A DNA stretch of 64,000 nucleotides, taken from positions 15,574,501-15,638,500 of the forward strand of contig OZ059896.1 of NCBI GenBank assembly GCA_964057225.1, in the 5' to 3' direction. This DNA comes from Auanema rhodensis (taxonomy: Eukaryota > Nematoda > Chromadorea > Rhabditida > Rhabditidae). Below the pieces are notes generated by a model. That model was given only the letters and a program-made list of their open reading frames with translations, was not told where the DNA came from and did no database searches. The translations under genes were made by a program, and so were the position numbers. How positions within the stretch are numbered: position 1 is the first letter of the stretch; each line of letters starts with the position of its first letter. Positions 43,561 through 57,359 of this stretch are shown here, one piece after another.

Positions 43561-44829
43561 AACAACAGATAGTACAAAATTATAAATATTGAAGACAAAA
43601 GAAAGACAACACATAAAAACCTGTGATTGGTCATCCAACTATATGTAGAATTTTATGATCGTAATAGTACATTCCATATATTTAAATGGCATCTAGGTCG
43701 AGAAGCCTATATAATTTTTCGGAAAATTGGTAGAAGAGGGGGGGGGGTTCTGGTGAGCAGGTGTCAATTGCAGAACAGCTAGAATACCACCCTCACAATG
43801 TCTCATCTTTTCTCTTTTCTCTCTGTTCCTAGGTATCCTCCATTCTCTCTCTCACTCTCTATTCGATTATTCCATATAATGAACAGACAGATTCCATATG
43901 CTTATGACTCAGGTTCATATATAAGTTCTTTTGTTATGGTAAACAACTTGAGCTATTAACTATATGCATAATTATAATGAAAATTTATAGTTTACAAAGA
44001 GATAATTCAGGCTATTTGTATTCGGATTTATGAAATAAATTCAATTTTCTGACTAAAACGAGAGCGATGATCGCCCTTGAAAGGTCTTATGTGCAGCTGT
44101 TCTGAGAGATTGTTGCAAGATGTGACTTTGGTATGAAAACTACGAAAATCAGAATTCACAACAGATATAGAAGCTCGACGGAACTAAGTATGAATGTTAC
44201 ATGTAACCAGATAAAGGCGATAGAGGGAAAAGGGAGATAAAAGGAGGGAAAAGGAAAAGGGGGAAGTAACGAACAGAAAAAGGAGGGGGGGGGGGAAGTT
44301 ATGCTCTGACATCAGGTCACTCTTTATGATGTTATGCTGGTTCTTTTTACAATTTTGTTAGCTTATTCAAGTATAAAAGCTGAATGAATTCAATGGCCCT
44401 ATTAGGATAGTCGACAGATTTTCAGATTCTTACAATGTGTTTTGACCGGTCCATCCGGCTCTTTTTCCGTTCCGTCTTTTTAAGATTTCAATTTTTTCTT
44501 GAACAGAAAGCATAAGAACTGAACGACGGCTTGGCTGTTCCATTCAACTTTAATTCAGTTTTTTATATTCAAATATAGACGAGAATAAGCTTAACACGAT
44601 GAAAGTTGTATGTTTCATAAAAATTCTTGTTAAAAGCTTAAGCACTAAGTTGGATATATATATATACATATACATATATATCAATTATTTAGATGATATA
44701 AACGAGAAATTGAGAAAAGGAATAGCTTTAGACATTTATATTAATTTCTTCGAAAAAAAAATTGAAATTGGCTCTATATGTCATAATACATTGAAGAGAA
44801 ATATAGAGAGCAAAAAGAACATTAAAAAG

Positions 44830-44883
<54 letters not shown>

Positions 44884-45213
44884 AAACAGAAAATAGAAAA
44901 AAAACTTTTCTACAAAGAAAATTAAAAACTCAGAAAATTCAAATATTTGAGATGAAAATTAATTTTAATTTTTGAGGTTGAGCATTTGTTAACTAATTCA
45001 ATTGTTTACTATTTGTAAATATTGAAGAATTATTATTATAAGAGATAAAATTAAAAAAAGAAATAAACATAATAAGATAAAAATAATATTGTATGTATAT
45101 AACTAACTAACCTATAGTTAATAAATTGACGAATATATAGGGTAATAGAAGTAGCCGCCAAGACATTGGTGTGCACGGGCTGTGCCAAGCCTAAGCTTGT
45201 CCACTTTTTAATT
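34767..45213 (-). CDS. nlr-1: Contactin-associated / neurexin IV-type receptor (NLR-1-like)
   Basis: Type I cell-adhesion receptor. Coding exons: 45112-45166, 41370-41539, 39706-39850, 39461-39661, 39243-39412, 38776-38913, 38504-38726, 38373-38458, 38168-38325, 37825-37931, 37606-37769, 37384-37531, 37162-37334, 36960-37111, 36741-36914, 36497-36691, 36204-36446, 35951-36124, 35769-35899, 35470-35500, 35251-35371, 35112-35206, 34922-35060, 34767-34827. Order: signal peptide, short discoidin region, LamG1, LamG2, EGF (37825-37931), fibrinogen-like segment, LamG3, EGF (in 36204-36446), LamG4, transmembrane helix (34922-35060) and a cytoplasmic tail. The tail has a GVYKTNE motif, where band-4.1 proteins bind in this family, and ends EYFC, possibly a PDZ ligand. 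About 1,150 residues. All exon phases agree except exon 37384-37531, which has one base too many. A 5' UTR acceptor is at 45214-45215. Confidence 0.92.
37996..38022. repeat. (TATG)n microsatellite
   Basis: TATG tetranucleotide run in an intron of the receptor gene. Confidence 0.9.
40211..40270. repeat. GA microsatellite in receptor intron
   Basis: Uninterrupted GA core within a purine-rich stretch; reads CT on the sense (-) strand. It lies in the 1.5-kb second intron (39851-41369), which otherwise shows no gene I can support. Confidence 0.9.
41540..45111 (-). other. 3.6-kb first intron of receptor gene
   Basis: It separates the signal-peptide exon from the discoidin exon in phase 1. It contains GA microsatellites at 42267-42306, 43519-43559 and 44836-44878, and G8-9 runs near 43740 and 44286. 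No internal exon or RNA gene was recognised. Confidence 0.6.
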
Positions 45214-45978
45214 CTGAAGAAATGAAATGCATTTACATTGATATTGTATAAATAAATAAAAATATTCAAGGTTAAATAAAATAAATAATATGAAATATAA
45301 TAGAAACTATTAAATGTTTTTATATAAAATAGAAGAAAATGAAGATATACAGTTTTCAAAGAAAAGAAAGTTTTGTTAGGGGGCATGACGAATGATTTTG
45401 ATTACAAAACGCTATGAAGAAGTTAATGATGCGATAACATCAAGTCATGATTTCAAATAAATAGCCTGAGGATAAGAAACTAGAGTGGGAGTAGAAGATG
45501 GAACTCATCCGACATGGGTGGGAAACGAAAATGCCTTAAAATGGAGGCGTGGTCTATTGTTGGCCCAGCTTTAGCCGAGAAAGAGAAATAGAATGAAGGC
45601 AAAAAGAAGAAATCGTGAAAAGGTGAAGAAAGAATATAAGATATATAAAATTATAAATAATATAGTTAAATATAAAAGTATAGTATAAGTTAATGAAGTA
45701 GCTAAGTATTGGTATTAGATTGAAGATGGAGCTGTCGTGTTACATAGAGGGTGAGGCAGTGAGGCAAAGGAGGCCAGAGAAGTGGAAAGCATTGACCGTC
45801 ACATAATTGAATTAATCGAATTTGGCACCAATTGGATAGTTGAATTGACAGCGATATGTGAGGCTAACAATTTTTATAATCGGTTAACATCATATTTAAA
45901 AAAGAAAAAGCTTTCAAATGATGTTCGGTTTGTATGTATATGTGTTAAGATTGTTGTTCTATTGACATAAAGAGAAAG

Positions 45979-46030
<52 letters not shown>

Positions 46031-49000
46031 GAATAGAGAGAGAGAGAGAGAAGAAGAAGTAAAAACTTTTTTTGGCAAAGAGAGATGTTTAGTTCGTGCT
46101 AATTAATTGACTGAAAATTGGTTCAAGTGGTGGTGACAAGAGTGAGTGGAGAGAGGAGAGAAAGAGAAAATATTTCACTTTTGGCTGTTTTGCTCTTTTT
46201 GAGAGTGATGATGTATTGTATTCTGGCGACTAATTCTGATGATGAGGACGATGTTGGCGGTAAGGAGGTGGGTCCAATGACAGAGAACAATAGAAAACAT
46301 AAAAGGTGAGAATATGACATAAAATCATTAAGGAGTCTAAAGAATAATGATTTAGAGCTCAGATTTTTGATAGAACGATGCCTGGTTGCAAGCAGACGTC
46401 ATGAGGTCAGGATGATGGCAATTAGGAAATGGTGAGATTATATACGTGACGATAGAAATTCATACAAATGTAGTGCTGATCATCATTCGAATCGAAAAAA
46501 ACCACAAAAAAAGGTAAAGAGAGAGAGAGAGGGTAAGAGAGAGATAGAAGGAAGAGTGAGTTAGGAGAGAAATATGACATATTTGTTGTTTCCAGACGAA
46601 TAGTTCAATATGGTAGTTATTGAACTATACATACATACATATATATATATACAAAAATATTTCATTTGTTAGTAAACAAAAGCAAAAACAATCTCGAACT
46701 CAAAAAACACAAAAATGAAATAAGTTTGCCATTACTGTCGTTTAGAATATCAGGCGCTCGTCATGGTGAGTGTGACACATTGGTCAATGATGCAATTCAC
46801 ACTTCCTTCATTCTTTTGAATTTATCTCTCTCTACCTATACTATATACTCTCTCTCTCTCATACATATCTCTTTTTGATCGTCGCATATTGGCATACTAG
46901 TCTCTAAAGAGCAGAAGGCAGGACCAAGTCCTTAGGCCGACTTTTGAGTTGACAGAGAGTTGCTAATGCATTTGCAACTTCCTAATAAGGCTTTTGACTT
47001 GAAGAAGATGGATCCAAAGAGGTTTATTTCTACGAGATGGTCAGCAGTAGCTGAACAAGTGACAGCAGACGGAGAAGCTGAAAACTTATTTTGAACCTTC
47101 ACAACCACATAGTACATAGTATACATAGTTATTAAGGAATGAGCAAGTCAAAGACGAAGCATGAAGTGGATGATTGTTTCCAAAAAGGAAAAACAACAAA
47201 GGGGGAGAGATAGAAGTTGAAGAAGAAGCATAATAGGAGAGATGTATACAAGAAAAGTTTAGTTAAGAAAGGTTATTTATTTAAGAGAAACATGAATCCT
47301 AATGTTATTGAATAGAATAATTTTATAAGATGAAAGAGAAACGAAAAGAAAAATGAAATTTGAGCTCATTTCCATATTTAATCTGCATCTCCTCTTCTTC
47401 TTCTTCTTCTTCTTCCACTTCTCAGTCTGTAGATTCTTATAGACAAAAGTAAGTAGAAGTATCGTAAGGATAACTAAGACAATATAAAAGCATAAATTTT
47501 AACTATATACTAACTATACTATATATTTAATGAGATCATTAGTTTATAGTTTAAAGCAGCTTAAATTAACTATTTTTTTTAAACTCAAAAACAGAAATAT
47601 CTAGTTAATATAGTATTTGATTTTATTGCTCTAAATGTTCTCTATGTAAATTGGACAAGCTCGTCAAAATTATGACATATGAGAACACACAAAAAAGTTG
47701 AAAAGAATAAAACAATGAGCACATCTGACCATAACTGCAAGTTAATTGCCAGGTTTTCTATTGCAGCATGACGTCCAGCATTACGCAGAAGGTTTAATAT
47801 GTCTTTTAGAACCTATTGTCTACATGGAAAATGACAGAAAACTGAGAAGAAAGACGACGATTTTTCTTTTTTTTTGTTAAAAATTTGTCGGAAAAGTCCA
47901 TATGCTTAGATAAATGAGCAACGATAATCTACGAGCGAAGACAGACACATGGAAATGTTTGAAAGTTTGATATTTGGTTGGGAAATATCAAATAAATCTC
48001 AATATTAAACAACATTAAAAATATAAATTCTTGTTATAATCGAAGAAATATGCTAAGCTTTGAGAGAGAAATGCTTGGAATGTTAATGGTCTTGAGAAGA
48101 ATTCATAAAAAAAATTAGTTAACATAATGCAAGCAGAATGATGTGACGACATCTTCAGTTCGAGCCAATCGGATTATCGTGCTGAACAATGGGCAAATTC
48201 AAAATGTTGAAGAAATACAAAGTATAAATCAAAGTATAAAAATGTAGAATATATAGTGAAAAGTAAAAGAAAACATATGCACAACCGATTCATCCGCTTA
48301 TAAATATTCAAATAATTTACGTGATTTACGTGAAAATGACGTGTATGATACAATAATATGCAAAATGAATGCTAGACAAAAGCTATATGAATGACTGAGA
48401 AAAAACATAAAAAGCAATTATGAAGGATGAGGTGATGGCGGCAAAATTAAAAAACAAAACCTCAAACAGTAGAATCCTCTGGGACGACAGTGTTTTGGGT
48501 TTTGATTACTCAAAGACGAACCGATTGACAGCCAGAAACAGCTGATTAATCCGGGGCACGGGTCAGTCAGAGGATCTAGGCCTAGGCTTTGCACAGAGCC
48601 AACTGTTCGTGGATTGTGGTGAATAGCCACGAAAGGCAAACTGTTGATGAGAGAAGGGTAGTAAGAAAGGAAGAGAGAGAGAGGAAGTGACATATAGAGA
48701 AAATTGAGCAGTAGGGAGGTATAATAGAAGAATATGATGATTTAGGATATAATAATATGAATAAAAGATCAAAAAAGGTCATAGAAAGGAAGGAAAAAAA
48801 AGAAAAAGTTGCGAGAGGATATAATAGAAAAAGTATTGTAAAAGACGTCAATAAAAAAAGAAAAAAGAAAAAGGAAAGAATATATAACGATGAAAAATAA
48901 CAAAATGTTTATGAAGGGATGAGCATAGGTAGGAGGAAAATTGAGCAAACTTTGAGTAATACACGACTGTTATGACGTCATCGTCACTAGGTCAGAAGGG

Positions 49001-52000
49001 GTCGACCACTTCATTAGTCGAAACAAGGTATGAATGCAGTTAGCAGCCTAATCAAGAGAGAAACACCTCACAGCAAAAGGGAGGTTGGGTCAGAAGAACA
49101 TGCAGCAGACGGACAGGGGTGGAAAGGAGACAAGAAGGTGAAAAAGCCGAAAATAATGATGATGTGATGTGGTTAAAGCTTGAGCTGTAAGCATCAGGAA
49201 CTCATCATCATCATCGGAAGCTTCGAAGCGAAAGAAGAAGAGAGAATGAGAGTTCAAGAGAAGAGAAAGAGAGAATTAGACGAAGAGAGAAAGAAAGTAC
49301 ATACAGGATGAGAGAACAGGATGAAGAAGGTTAAGAATTGAGCAGTAGGCGATAGCAGACGGTCCAGATGGATGAATGCTTTTCGCAGTTTAGCCTTATA
49401 ACAGAAAGCCGACAACTGATCTCAAAATAAACAATTAGAAATATTTTGTATTGTATAAGTTGTAAGACTACGCACTACAGCATTAACTAAACTTGAAGAA
49501 AACGTGAGTTTTGAGCGCGAAAAATTAAATTTAATGTAAAAATTATTAGAAGTTTACAAGATTAGAAACCATAAGCCGATAACTATGTTTCTTATAGCTC
49601 ATAAGAATGTTGCAACAACAGCAGAAAGAGAACAACAGCCTTCCTCCTTCTAGCAACTAAATGAAAATGAACATATATCATAATAACAAGAAAGATATAA
49701 TTAGATCTATCTATATATATATAATATTAAATAAGAACAAATATACTTAAAGCTTTATTATTATTTTTATTTATGAAAGATTTGAGAAAATGAGCTTGCA
49801 ATTCTCCTTATAATATAGAAAATCTAAAGAGGAATTGAAGTGGCACAAGTCTGTGTGACCGGTTAGGTCACTAAGCTCCGCCCAATTTCTTGTGAAATGA
49901 AGTCTCTGCTTCTCTGCTTCTTCTTCAAAATGCTTCTACTCAAGCTGCTGTTGTCATAATGAAGTTGAAAAGAATGAAGAAGATTTAACATTCATTGAGT
50001 GAATATCAGCAAGAATATTCTGAATTTCATGGTTGAAATTGGGAATAGTTTGTTGGAAAACGTATATTGATGAGATAAGTTCATATATGACTTCATATAG
50101 ATTATGTAATTTGAAGCAGAAATGCTTAATTCTGCAGGTAAAGTATATGAACGAATGGCATATTTACAGAGGAAGTACACTTTGTAGCATAATTGAAATA
50201 GAGAGCGAGGGGAGGAATTCGAAAGAGCCAGGGCAAGAGAAAGAGAGTGAGAACATATCAGGAGCTTAAAGTTTAAAGTCGTCCTAGCACAGGTTCTTGC
50301 TCAAAGCTTTATGTTAGTAATTCGTAGATCATCGGCTTTCTTTTAGTGCATGTCTTCATGCAAAAAAAAATTCGGAAAAGAAGAAGAATATTGGTTACAT
50401 TCAGCTTTGACGTGTACGGAAACCGAAAAAAAGCTTTCCTTACTGATGAGGATTAACCATAAGAATAAGAGAAGTAGCAGATGATCTTCTGCTCCTTAAA
50501 TGATCTTTCTTCTTCTGCTTCGATCACGTCGGTGGCTTCGTCTCAAGAAATTAATTGTTCATGTTTTCTTTTCTTCTTTTGTTAATACAAAGGAAGGAAA
50601 AGCCATCAAATTAACTACAAGTGTATGCAAATCAAAAAAAAAAGGAAAAAAGAAAGAAGAATCTGATTCAGAGAATATAAACATCATGGACGATATTCTC
50701 TGTCAAGTTTGCCATAGCAGTAGCCGGAGCAATATCCCGAACAACAGCAGCGCACAAGTTTTCGGTCATGATCTATATACCCTCAGGGGAATGTTTGTTA
50801 GATTTAGAAATCAGATCGTGAAATTTAAACTTGTAAAACGTGAAAGGAAAGAAAGAAGAGAAAGAATAGAATTGAAATAATGTATGGAAATGTGTATTCT
50901 ATCCAATTGACTGATGGTCATTAATTCAAATTGAAAAATTAGTTTGATTTCTAAAAAGAAAATTTTTTTGAAGAAAAGTATAAAGAATATACATAGTATA
51001 TATATTTAATTTATAATAAAATACAAACATATTTTGATATATGAATGTTAAAACTTAAAAGAAAAATGAAAATTTATTTAGAAGTTGAAGCTCTTTAAGA
51101 AGAAAAAGAATTTGAAGATGAATAAGCGATATACACTAGTGAAGGCTATGGTTCACATTGCAAAACTTGAACTATCAACTTAACTATAAATATATTTTTT
51201 GCAAAAAAGTTTTATTTGAATTCTTTGAAAATTGATCTTTGGAGATTGAGGCTATAAAAAAAGTTTTTTGTCCTCTTCAAGATTCTTTTTGTCACCTCTT
51301 CTTCAATATCTCTCTCTCCCCCTCTCTCTCTCTCTCTCTCCCTCTCTATTTCTCTCTATTCTTGTTCACAAAAGAAAAACAGAACTGAAACGATTCATAG
51401 AGCTAATTAGGGATGAGCGAGCTCTAGCTATCGCTCTTATTCACTACAATCTACTTGACCCATGAAGCTCTTTTTCTCATTATTGTTGTTATTTGTATCA
51501 TGTTTGAACATGTACTATTTTCATCATTTTCTCAAAAGATATATGTACTAATAATCATATAGTTAATATAATTTATATATTAAAGAAGGATAAGAATAAA
51601 TGAATAAAGAATAATTGTTTGTTTTCAAGATAACAAGAGCAATATGGCTTGTTGTTGTTGTTTTTATTTCATTTGTTGTATTTTTCAGAAAACCTTATTT
51701 GATATATTCAGATCATTTGGAAACCTTTCTTTTCATCATCTTTATATTTTGTATTCCTCAATATATATATATATATATATATATATAATCAGCACAAGTT
51801 TATAAAAAGAAATGAACATTTTTCATTATTACAACTTATTCTTCAAAAATATTAAAATTTAAAATTCACAACTTTGTAGCAGTTTAAGAAATATAGTTTT
51901 CAAATAAGAATTATAGAGAGAAAATTGGAAAAAAGATACAAAACAAATAGAAAATGCTGAAGTAAATAAATCCTATTTTAGGAAATTGCTGCAATGAAGC

Positions 52001-53421
52001 AGCAGCAAGCAAAAGTGAACAGAAGTTTTAGAAGTTTAGTCAAACTTTAAAATAAAAAAATTTTAATAAAAATTGATAAAAAAGATTAATATACTATATA
52101 CTATATGAATAATAAGTAAATTATACGTTTTTTTTCTCAAATTGAACAAAATATTTTATTTTCTGATGAAAATGAGTTAATGAACAGGAAAAATTAAAAA
52201 AAAAACAACGAAATTTTTATATAAAAATGAAAATATATTATATAGATTATATATATATATATATATAATTGAAGTTTTTAATATTTTAATCTTTGCTTTT
52301 AAAAAAATTTGAGTTAAAAATGAAAAATCAGAGATGGATATATATGAGAAATAGAAAAAAAGAAAAGGGGGAAGCTACAAACTTAAATATTCTCTCTTCC
52401 GGAAAAAAAAGTTAAAAAAACCTTTTAAGAAAGAATATTTGGCTAATAGAGAGAAAATGACTCAGAGAGTATGAGAAGTATGACACAAATAGAAAATCAT
52501 GTGCTAATACTATATATGTATATATAAATAAATTATAGAAAACAAAAAGATAAATATAATGAGGAAGAAAAAAAACTTCGAGAAGGATTTCATAAAGAGC
52601 AAATGCTAACGATCACTGAAATTGCTAGAAGAAACTTTAGAAATTTTTATGTTTACGTGTTTCACATCGTATCATTAATGGATAGATCTTATTGACTTGC
52701 TTAGAATTTTAAAATTGAAACGAAAAAACAAGTAAAAGAAGAGGAATATCAGAGGCGAGTTTGAAGCCTTTTACCACAGACCTAACAACGGCTTTCTCTC
52801 TCTCTCTCTATCTCTCTCTCTCTCTTTCTCTCTTCTATTTTTTGAATATATTAATATTATACATATGTACATATATCGTATACATAAATGCCCATAAATG
52901 CATATGAAAGAACAAAAAAATGGAAATACATAATGATATATCTCCTCAGAATGGTCAAAAATTCTTTTATTTGTAAAAAAAGATCATTGAAAGTATTTTT
53001 GAACAACAAATAACAAGAAGTAATTCAAAATTGGCTTAAACTACTTCAGATCAAATTAGATGATGATGCAACTGGTGAGAAGCCTGACAAGAGCTTTCAG
53101 AAATTCATAAATCAATTTCAAAATTTTTTCAAATATGTCCTTCCTCACTCTATTCGTCTTAAACTTCTTCCAAAAACAAAAAAAAATTAATATAATTCTA
53201 ATATTATAAATTTAAAAATAATTTATATTATAATAATAAAAACAATAAATAGTTTATAATGCATTTACTTAAACTTACTCTTTAAGTTTTAAATAATTTT
53301 TTACGTGAAAAGAACGTGATCGTTTTTCACGTAAATGCTGCCATTTGAAATAGAACTTGAATAGTGAATTAGCTGTTTATCGATTTGAAAACAGAAAAAG
53401 GATTAGAAATCTGATTTTCCA
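45214..53421. other. 8.2-kb region without supported genes
   Basis: Between divergent genes. The left part is purine-rich on the + strand with GA microsatellites (45980-46053 and smaller ones). The right part is pyrimidine-rich (CT at 51310-51360 and 52794-52832). AT runs lie at 51761-51786 and 52246-52266, and a CTT run near 47395. Only short ORFs of low complexity occur. It may contain 5' UTR exons or regulatory elements, but I can point to none. Confidence 0.5.
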
Positions 53422-56205
53422 ATGGATTCAGATAATAATCATCGTTTGGAAGCACAAAAATGGTATCATGGATTAACAACAAAAGATATCTGCAGGTTTG
53501 TTTTGAAAAATAAAAGTTTGGATGAATCTAGATTAAACTTATTTAAGAAGAACAATTCTTTTATATATAATTTAATTATTATAATAATTATAATATTTTA
53601 AAATAAATTATAATATTTAAATTTTATATTTTATAGCCCTTTATTGAAAAATGTTGGAGATTTTCTTGTACGAGCAATTCAAAAAGGATCATTAGTTGGT
53701 ATTACATTACATGTTCGTAATGATAGTGATAAAAAAGTAAGAAAGCTTTCATATAACCAGCATTTTATAAAACTTTAAAACTTTTTTTTCTTATTATTCT
53801 TATTGTTTTCTTATTTTATTTAAGCCTGTTGATAGTTTTGTAATCACAACAGTTGGAGATGAGAAACGTTATGCATTGCGTGCTGTTCTAAGTAATTCAG
53901 CTTCATCACCAACCTTTGATTCAGTACCAAATTTAATAAAATTTTATCAGGTAAAACAAAGTTTATTCAAAAATAAAATTTTTATATATTAATTTACTTT
54001 TATAGTCTCATGATCTTCCAAATGGTATTAAACTGAAGAATGGAATTGCTCGACCTAAATGGCTTATTAGTAATGAAGCTGTATTCTTTGAAAAGGTTTG
54101 TATATTTAAATATTCTTAAGTTTAAAAGGTTTTTCTCGAGTTTTTCAGTCATCAGCCTTAGGAGCTGGAAATTTTGGAGCAGTTTATAGAGGATTACTAC
54201 ATTCACGTATTCCATGTGCTATTAAGGTAAAACTTCAAGTTTTATGTATTATTATTTATATTTTAATTTAAGTTATAAGATAAATCTTATGTTAATCTTT
54301 TAGGTTTTACAATCAAGAGATCGTGATACTGTTAAATCTGATGTAGAGTTAGAACAAGAAAATGATGCCAGAATTGCAATGATACGTGAAGCTGATCTCA
54401 TGGCTTCATACCGTCATGAGAATATCGTAAAGGTTTTTAAAAACTTTTTTTCAAGTTTGAATCTCGAAAAACTTAAAAATTGGCATTTAGTTTCTTGGAT
54501 TTGCATGTTTTCATCCACCTTTGATGCTTGTACTCGAACTATGTAATGGAGGAAGTTTAGATAAACATCTCAGAAAGCATGGAAGCGATTGTACAAATTA
54601 TGAAAAGATGGTTTATGTTTTAGAAGTAGATTTCCTTTTATTTCAAAAAATAGTTTTATTTACAACTTAAAGGCAGCTCGTGGAATGAATTATCTTCATC
54701 GTAAGAATTGTATTCATAGAGATTTAGCATCAAGAAATTGTTTAATTGATAGCAAGGTAATCAATAATCTCTCTCTCTCTCTCTTTCTCTCTAAGTCTCT
54801 CTTTCTCTCTAAGTCTCTCTTACATTTTTATTTCAACTCTTAAGCTACATAGCTTTTTTAATTCAAATTTATTACAGGGAATTATCAAAATTTCGGATTT
54901 TGGACTTAGCGTTACACTGAAAACAGGACCGGCTATGACGGAACGAATGAGTGTGATTCCTTTACGGTTCGTTTTCAAGATATTTTTAGATAAGTTTGTA
55001 TGTTTCAGTTGGATGGCACCGGAATGCCTTCAGGCAAAAATGGAATTTTCATTCAAAACCGATGTTTGGTCGTTTGGTGTTTTAATATTTGAAATCTTTT
55101 CAAATGGATTAAAGGTTACAAAATGGTTTATTTCACATTTTTTGTATTCAAAAACGAATGTTATTAGCCATTTCTTGAAATTATTGGTGATGATGCTGAT
55201 AGACGAATTGTCAAATGTATTCGTAAGTGTCAGATGCCATCAGCTCCAGAAGGATCACATTCAGCCGTTCAACAGTTAATGGATATGATTTGGTAAGAAG
55301 CATATACATTGAAATATTATTTTCAAAGCTTGATTTAAGGCAAAAAGAACCTGAAAAACGACCAACTTTCACTGCATTATTGAAAAAAGTGATTGAAGTA
55401 TTGAAGCATATAACACCTGTACCACCAAAGAAATTTATTTTGAATAAGATTGAAGATATTAGAAGAGAATCTGAACCAGTTCGCCAATTTAACTATCATA
55501 ACATAGATTTCAAGCAACATGTTTAGAAACTTGATTTACAAGATGATTGTGGAGAAAGACGAAGTAAATCATCTAAATCAAGCGAACGTAAGGTGAGCTT
55601 ATTTTGAGTTTTAGTATATTCAACTTAACTATATCACCTAACTATATAGTCATCCAAATCATTATATAAGAAATGGAAGGATCGAACAGGTTATATCATA
55701 AGCTTATCAAGTTGCTAACGCAATAATATAGTTGCAGTTTTCCCAGACACCAGTAGATCAGATTTAGATCCCCGATCTTCATCCTGTAATCTTGGTGTTG
55801 AGGAAGAACGAACAAATGTAAGTTGGATGTTATATCTTGTAACATAGTAATTGTATTTGAACATTGAAGCCTGATCATTCAACAATCCGAAGTGATATCA
55901 GAATCCGTCGAGATCATTCGGTAACAAATATTCTCAAGCCATATTTTCTTTTTTTCCCAAAAAAACTTTGAAAAATATGAGAAACTGAACCAAATGTTGT
56001 ATGTTTCATCTTGCAGACAAAGCAACATTCAACTGAAAGAAAACGAATAATGATTCAATATGATGATGAAGATGAGGATGATGCTTCTGGTTATCATGTA
56101 TTCATGGAGCACAGTCCCCGTGATACCATCAGTGTTGAAGAAGATAATGGGGAAGTACGTGATCGAAAACGGCTTCACAGCTGCAAAACACCTCCAATTC
56201 CATAA
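53422..56205 (+). CDS. SH2-domain tyrosine kinase, Fer/Fes type
   Basis: Cytoplasmic tyrosine kinase of the nematode-expanded Fer-like group lacking an F-BAR region. Exons: 53422-53495, 53637-53736, 53825-53950, 54006-54095, 54149-54226, 54304-54432, 54491-54625, 54673-54756, 54878-54966, 55009-55114, 55168-55292, 55340-55478, 55527-55592, 55650-55689, 55738-55817, 55870-55920, 56017-56205. Total 1,701 nt, 566 residues, all phases consistent. SH2 lies at about 14-115, with the FLVR arginine at 37. Kinase: glycine loop G135-A-G-N-F-G140, lysine 156, H259-R-D261-L, D279-F-G, A305-P-E307; all key residues are present, so activity is likely. The tail (about 425-566) is rich in S, R, K and acidic residues. 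The 48-nt intron 55479-55526, if retained, gives an in-frame TAG and a 440-residue form. Confidence 0.92.
54770..54830. repeat. CT microsatellite in kinase intron
   Basis: Imperfect CTCT/TCTTTCTC run just after a 5' splice site. Confidence 0.85.
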
Positions 56206-56517
56206 TAACGATGATGATAATGACCATGTAGTTATATGATTTATGTTAATTTTAATAACGAAAAGCTATATTTTCTATTCTTGTATTGATGATTTAGAGC
56301 AAAAAAAAATTTTTTTTTTTCGTTAATTTTCCTTTTCAATTCACATGAAAACTGGAGAATAGAAGATAATGTTCAGATTACTGATGTCGAAACAAATGAG
56401 ATTTCATAGTTGTTCGTCGTATGCTATTTCTGATATTATAGCTTATAGTTTGATCAATTTGATGATTCATATTAACAACAAGCGACAAAAGAAATAAGAG
56501 GATAGAGGGAGAAAGAG

Positions 56518-56596
<79 letters not shown>

Positions 56597-57060
56597 AACT
56601 GTATGAGAGGAGAAAAGTCCGATCATGATGATTCCATCTGTAGCTTGTAGTTTCATTTCGACAAAGTGATCCTGATGTACTTCATGACAAATAGAAAAAT
56701 TTTTTTTTTCTATTAAATATTTGTATAAGATATGAATGAATGAATGAATTAATAGTTAGAATAGAAAATAATTTCTTTATTATATAAAGAAATTACTGAT
56801 TTTTGTTATTTGGTTAATCATAGTTATGAATAAAAGAAAAAAGGAATTTGAAAAAATGAAATAAACATATAGAGAATAACGTATAAAATTATATTTTATA
56901 TTTAATATATATTTAATAAAATATATTATATGTATAGTAAGAGAATATATTAATTCTTTAGATTTAAACATTCATTTTACTTCTTTTTTTTTGAAATACA
57001 AATGCTGATCAGACTTTTGTATTGGAATTGTTTCCTCTTATTCCCTCTTCTTCTTCTTCT

Positions 57061-57129
<69 letters not shown>

Positions 57130-57359
57130 TCTGAACAAACAAGGAACGTTTAGAATGATGTTGATCATATGATGATGAGGAATTGGAGGAGGAGAAGGAG
57201 GAGAAGGACAACAGAATAAAACGGAAATTTTCCAGACAAGAGACAGATTCTTTGAAATATTTAATAATTTTTCTATTTATTCATCTATCTCGTTCTTTTA
57301 AATTTATGTTGATTAGTAATTAACTTACTAACTATATGTATATAATATTATAGAATACA
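56206..57359. other. Intergenic with GA and CT microsatellites
   Basis: GA run at 56508-56596, CTT/CT run at 57046-57127, separated by AT-rich DNA. No gene seen. Confidence 0.6.

Noticed and set aside
50500..50880. 126-codon plus-strand ORF
   Set aside because: Lysine/arginine-rich low complexity in purine-rich DNA without splice or family support.
55521..55526. Stop-codon readthrough of the kinase
   Set aside because: A 48-nt GT...AG intron removing the TAG explains the continued open frame more simply.
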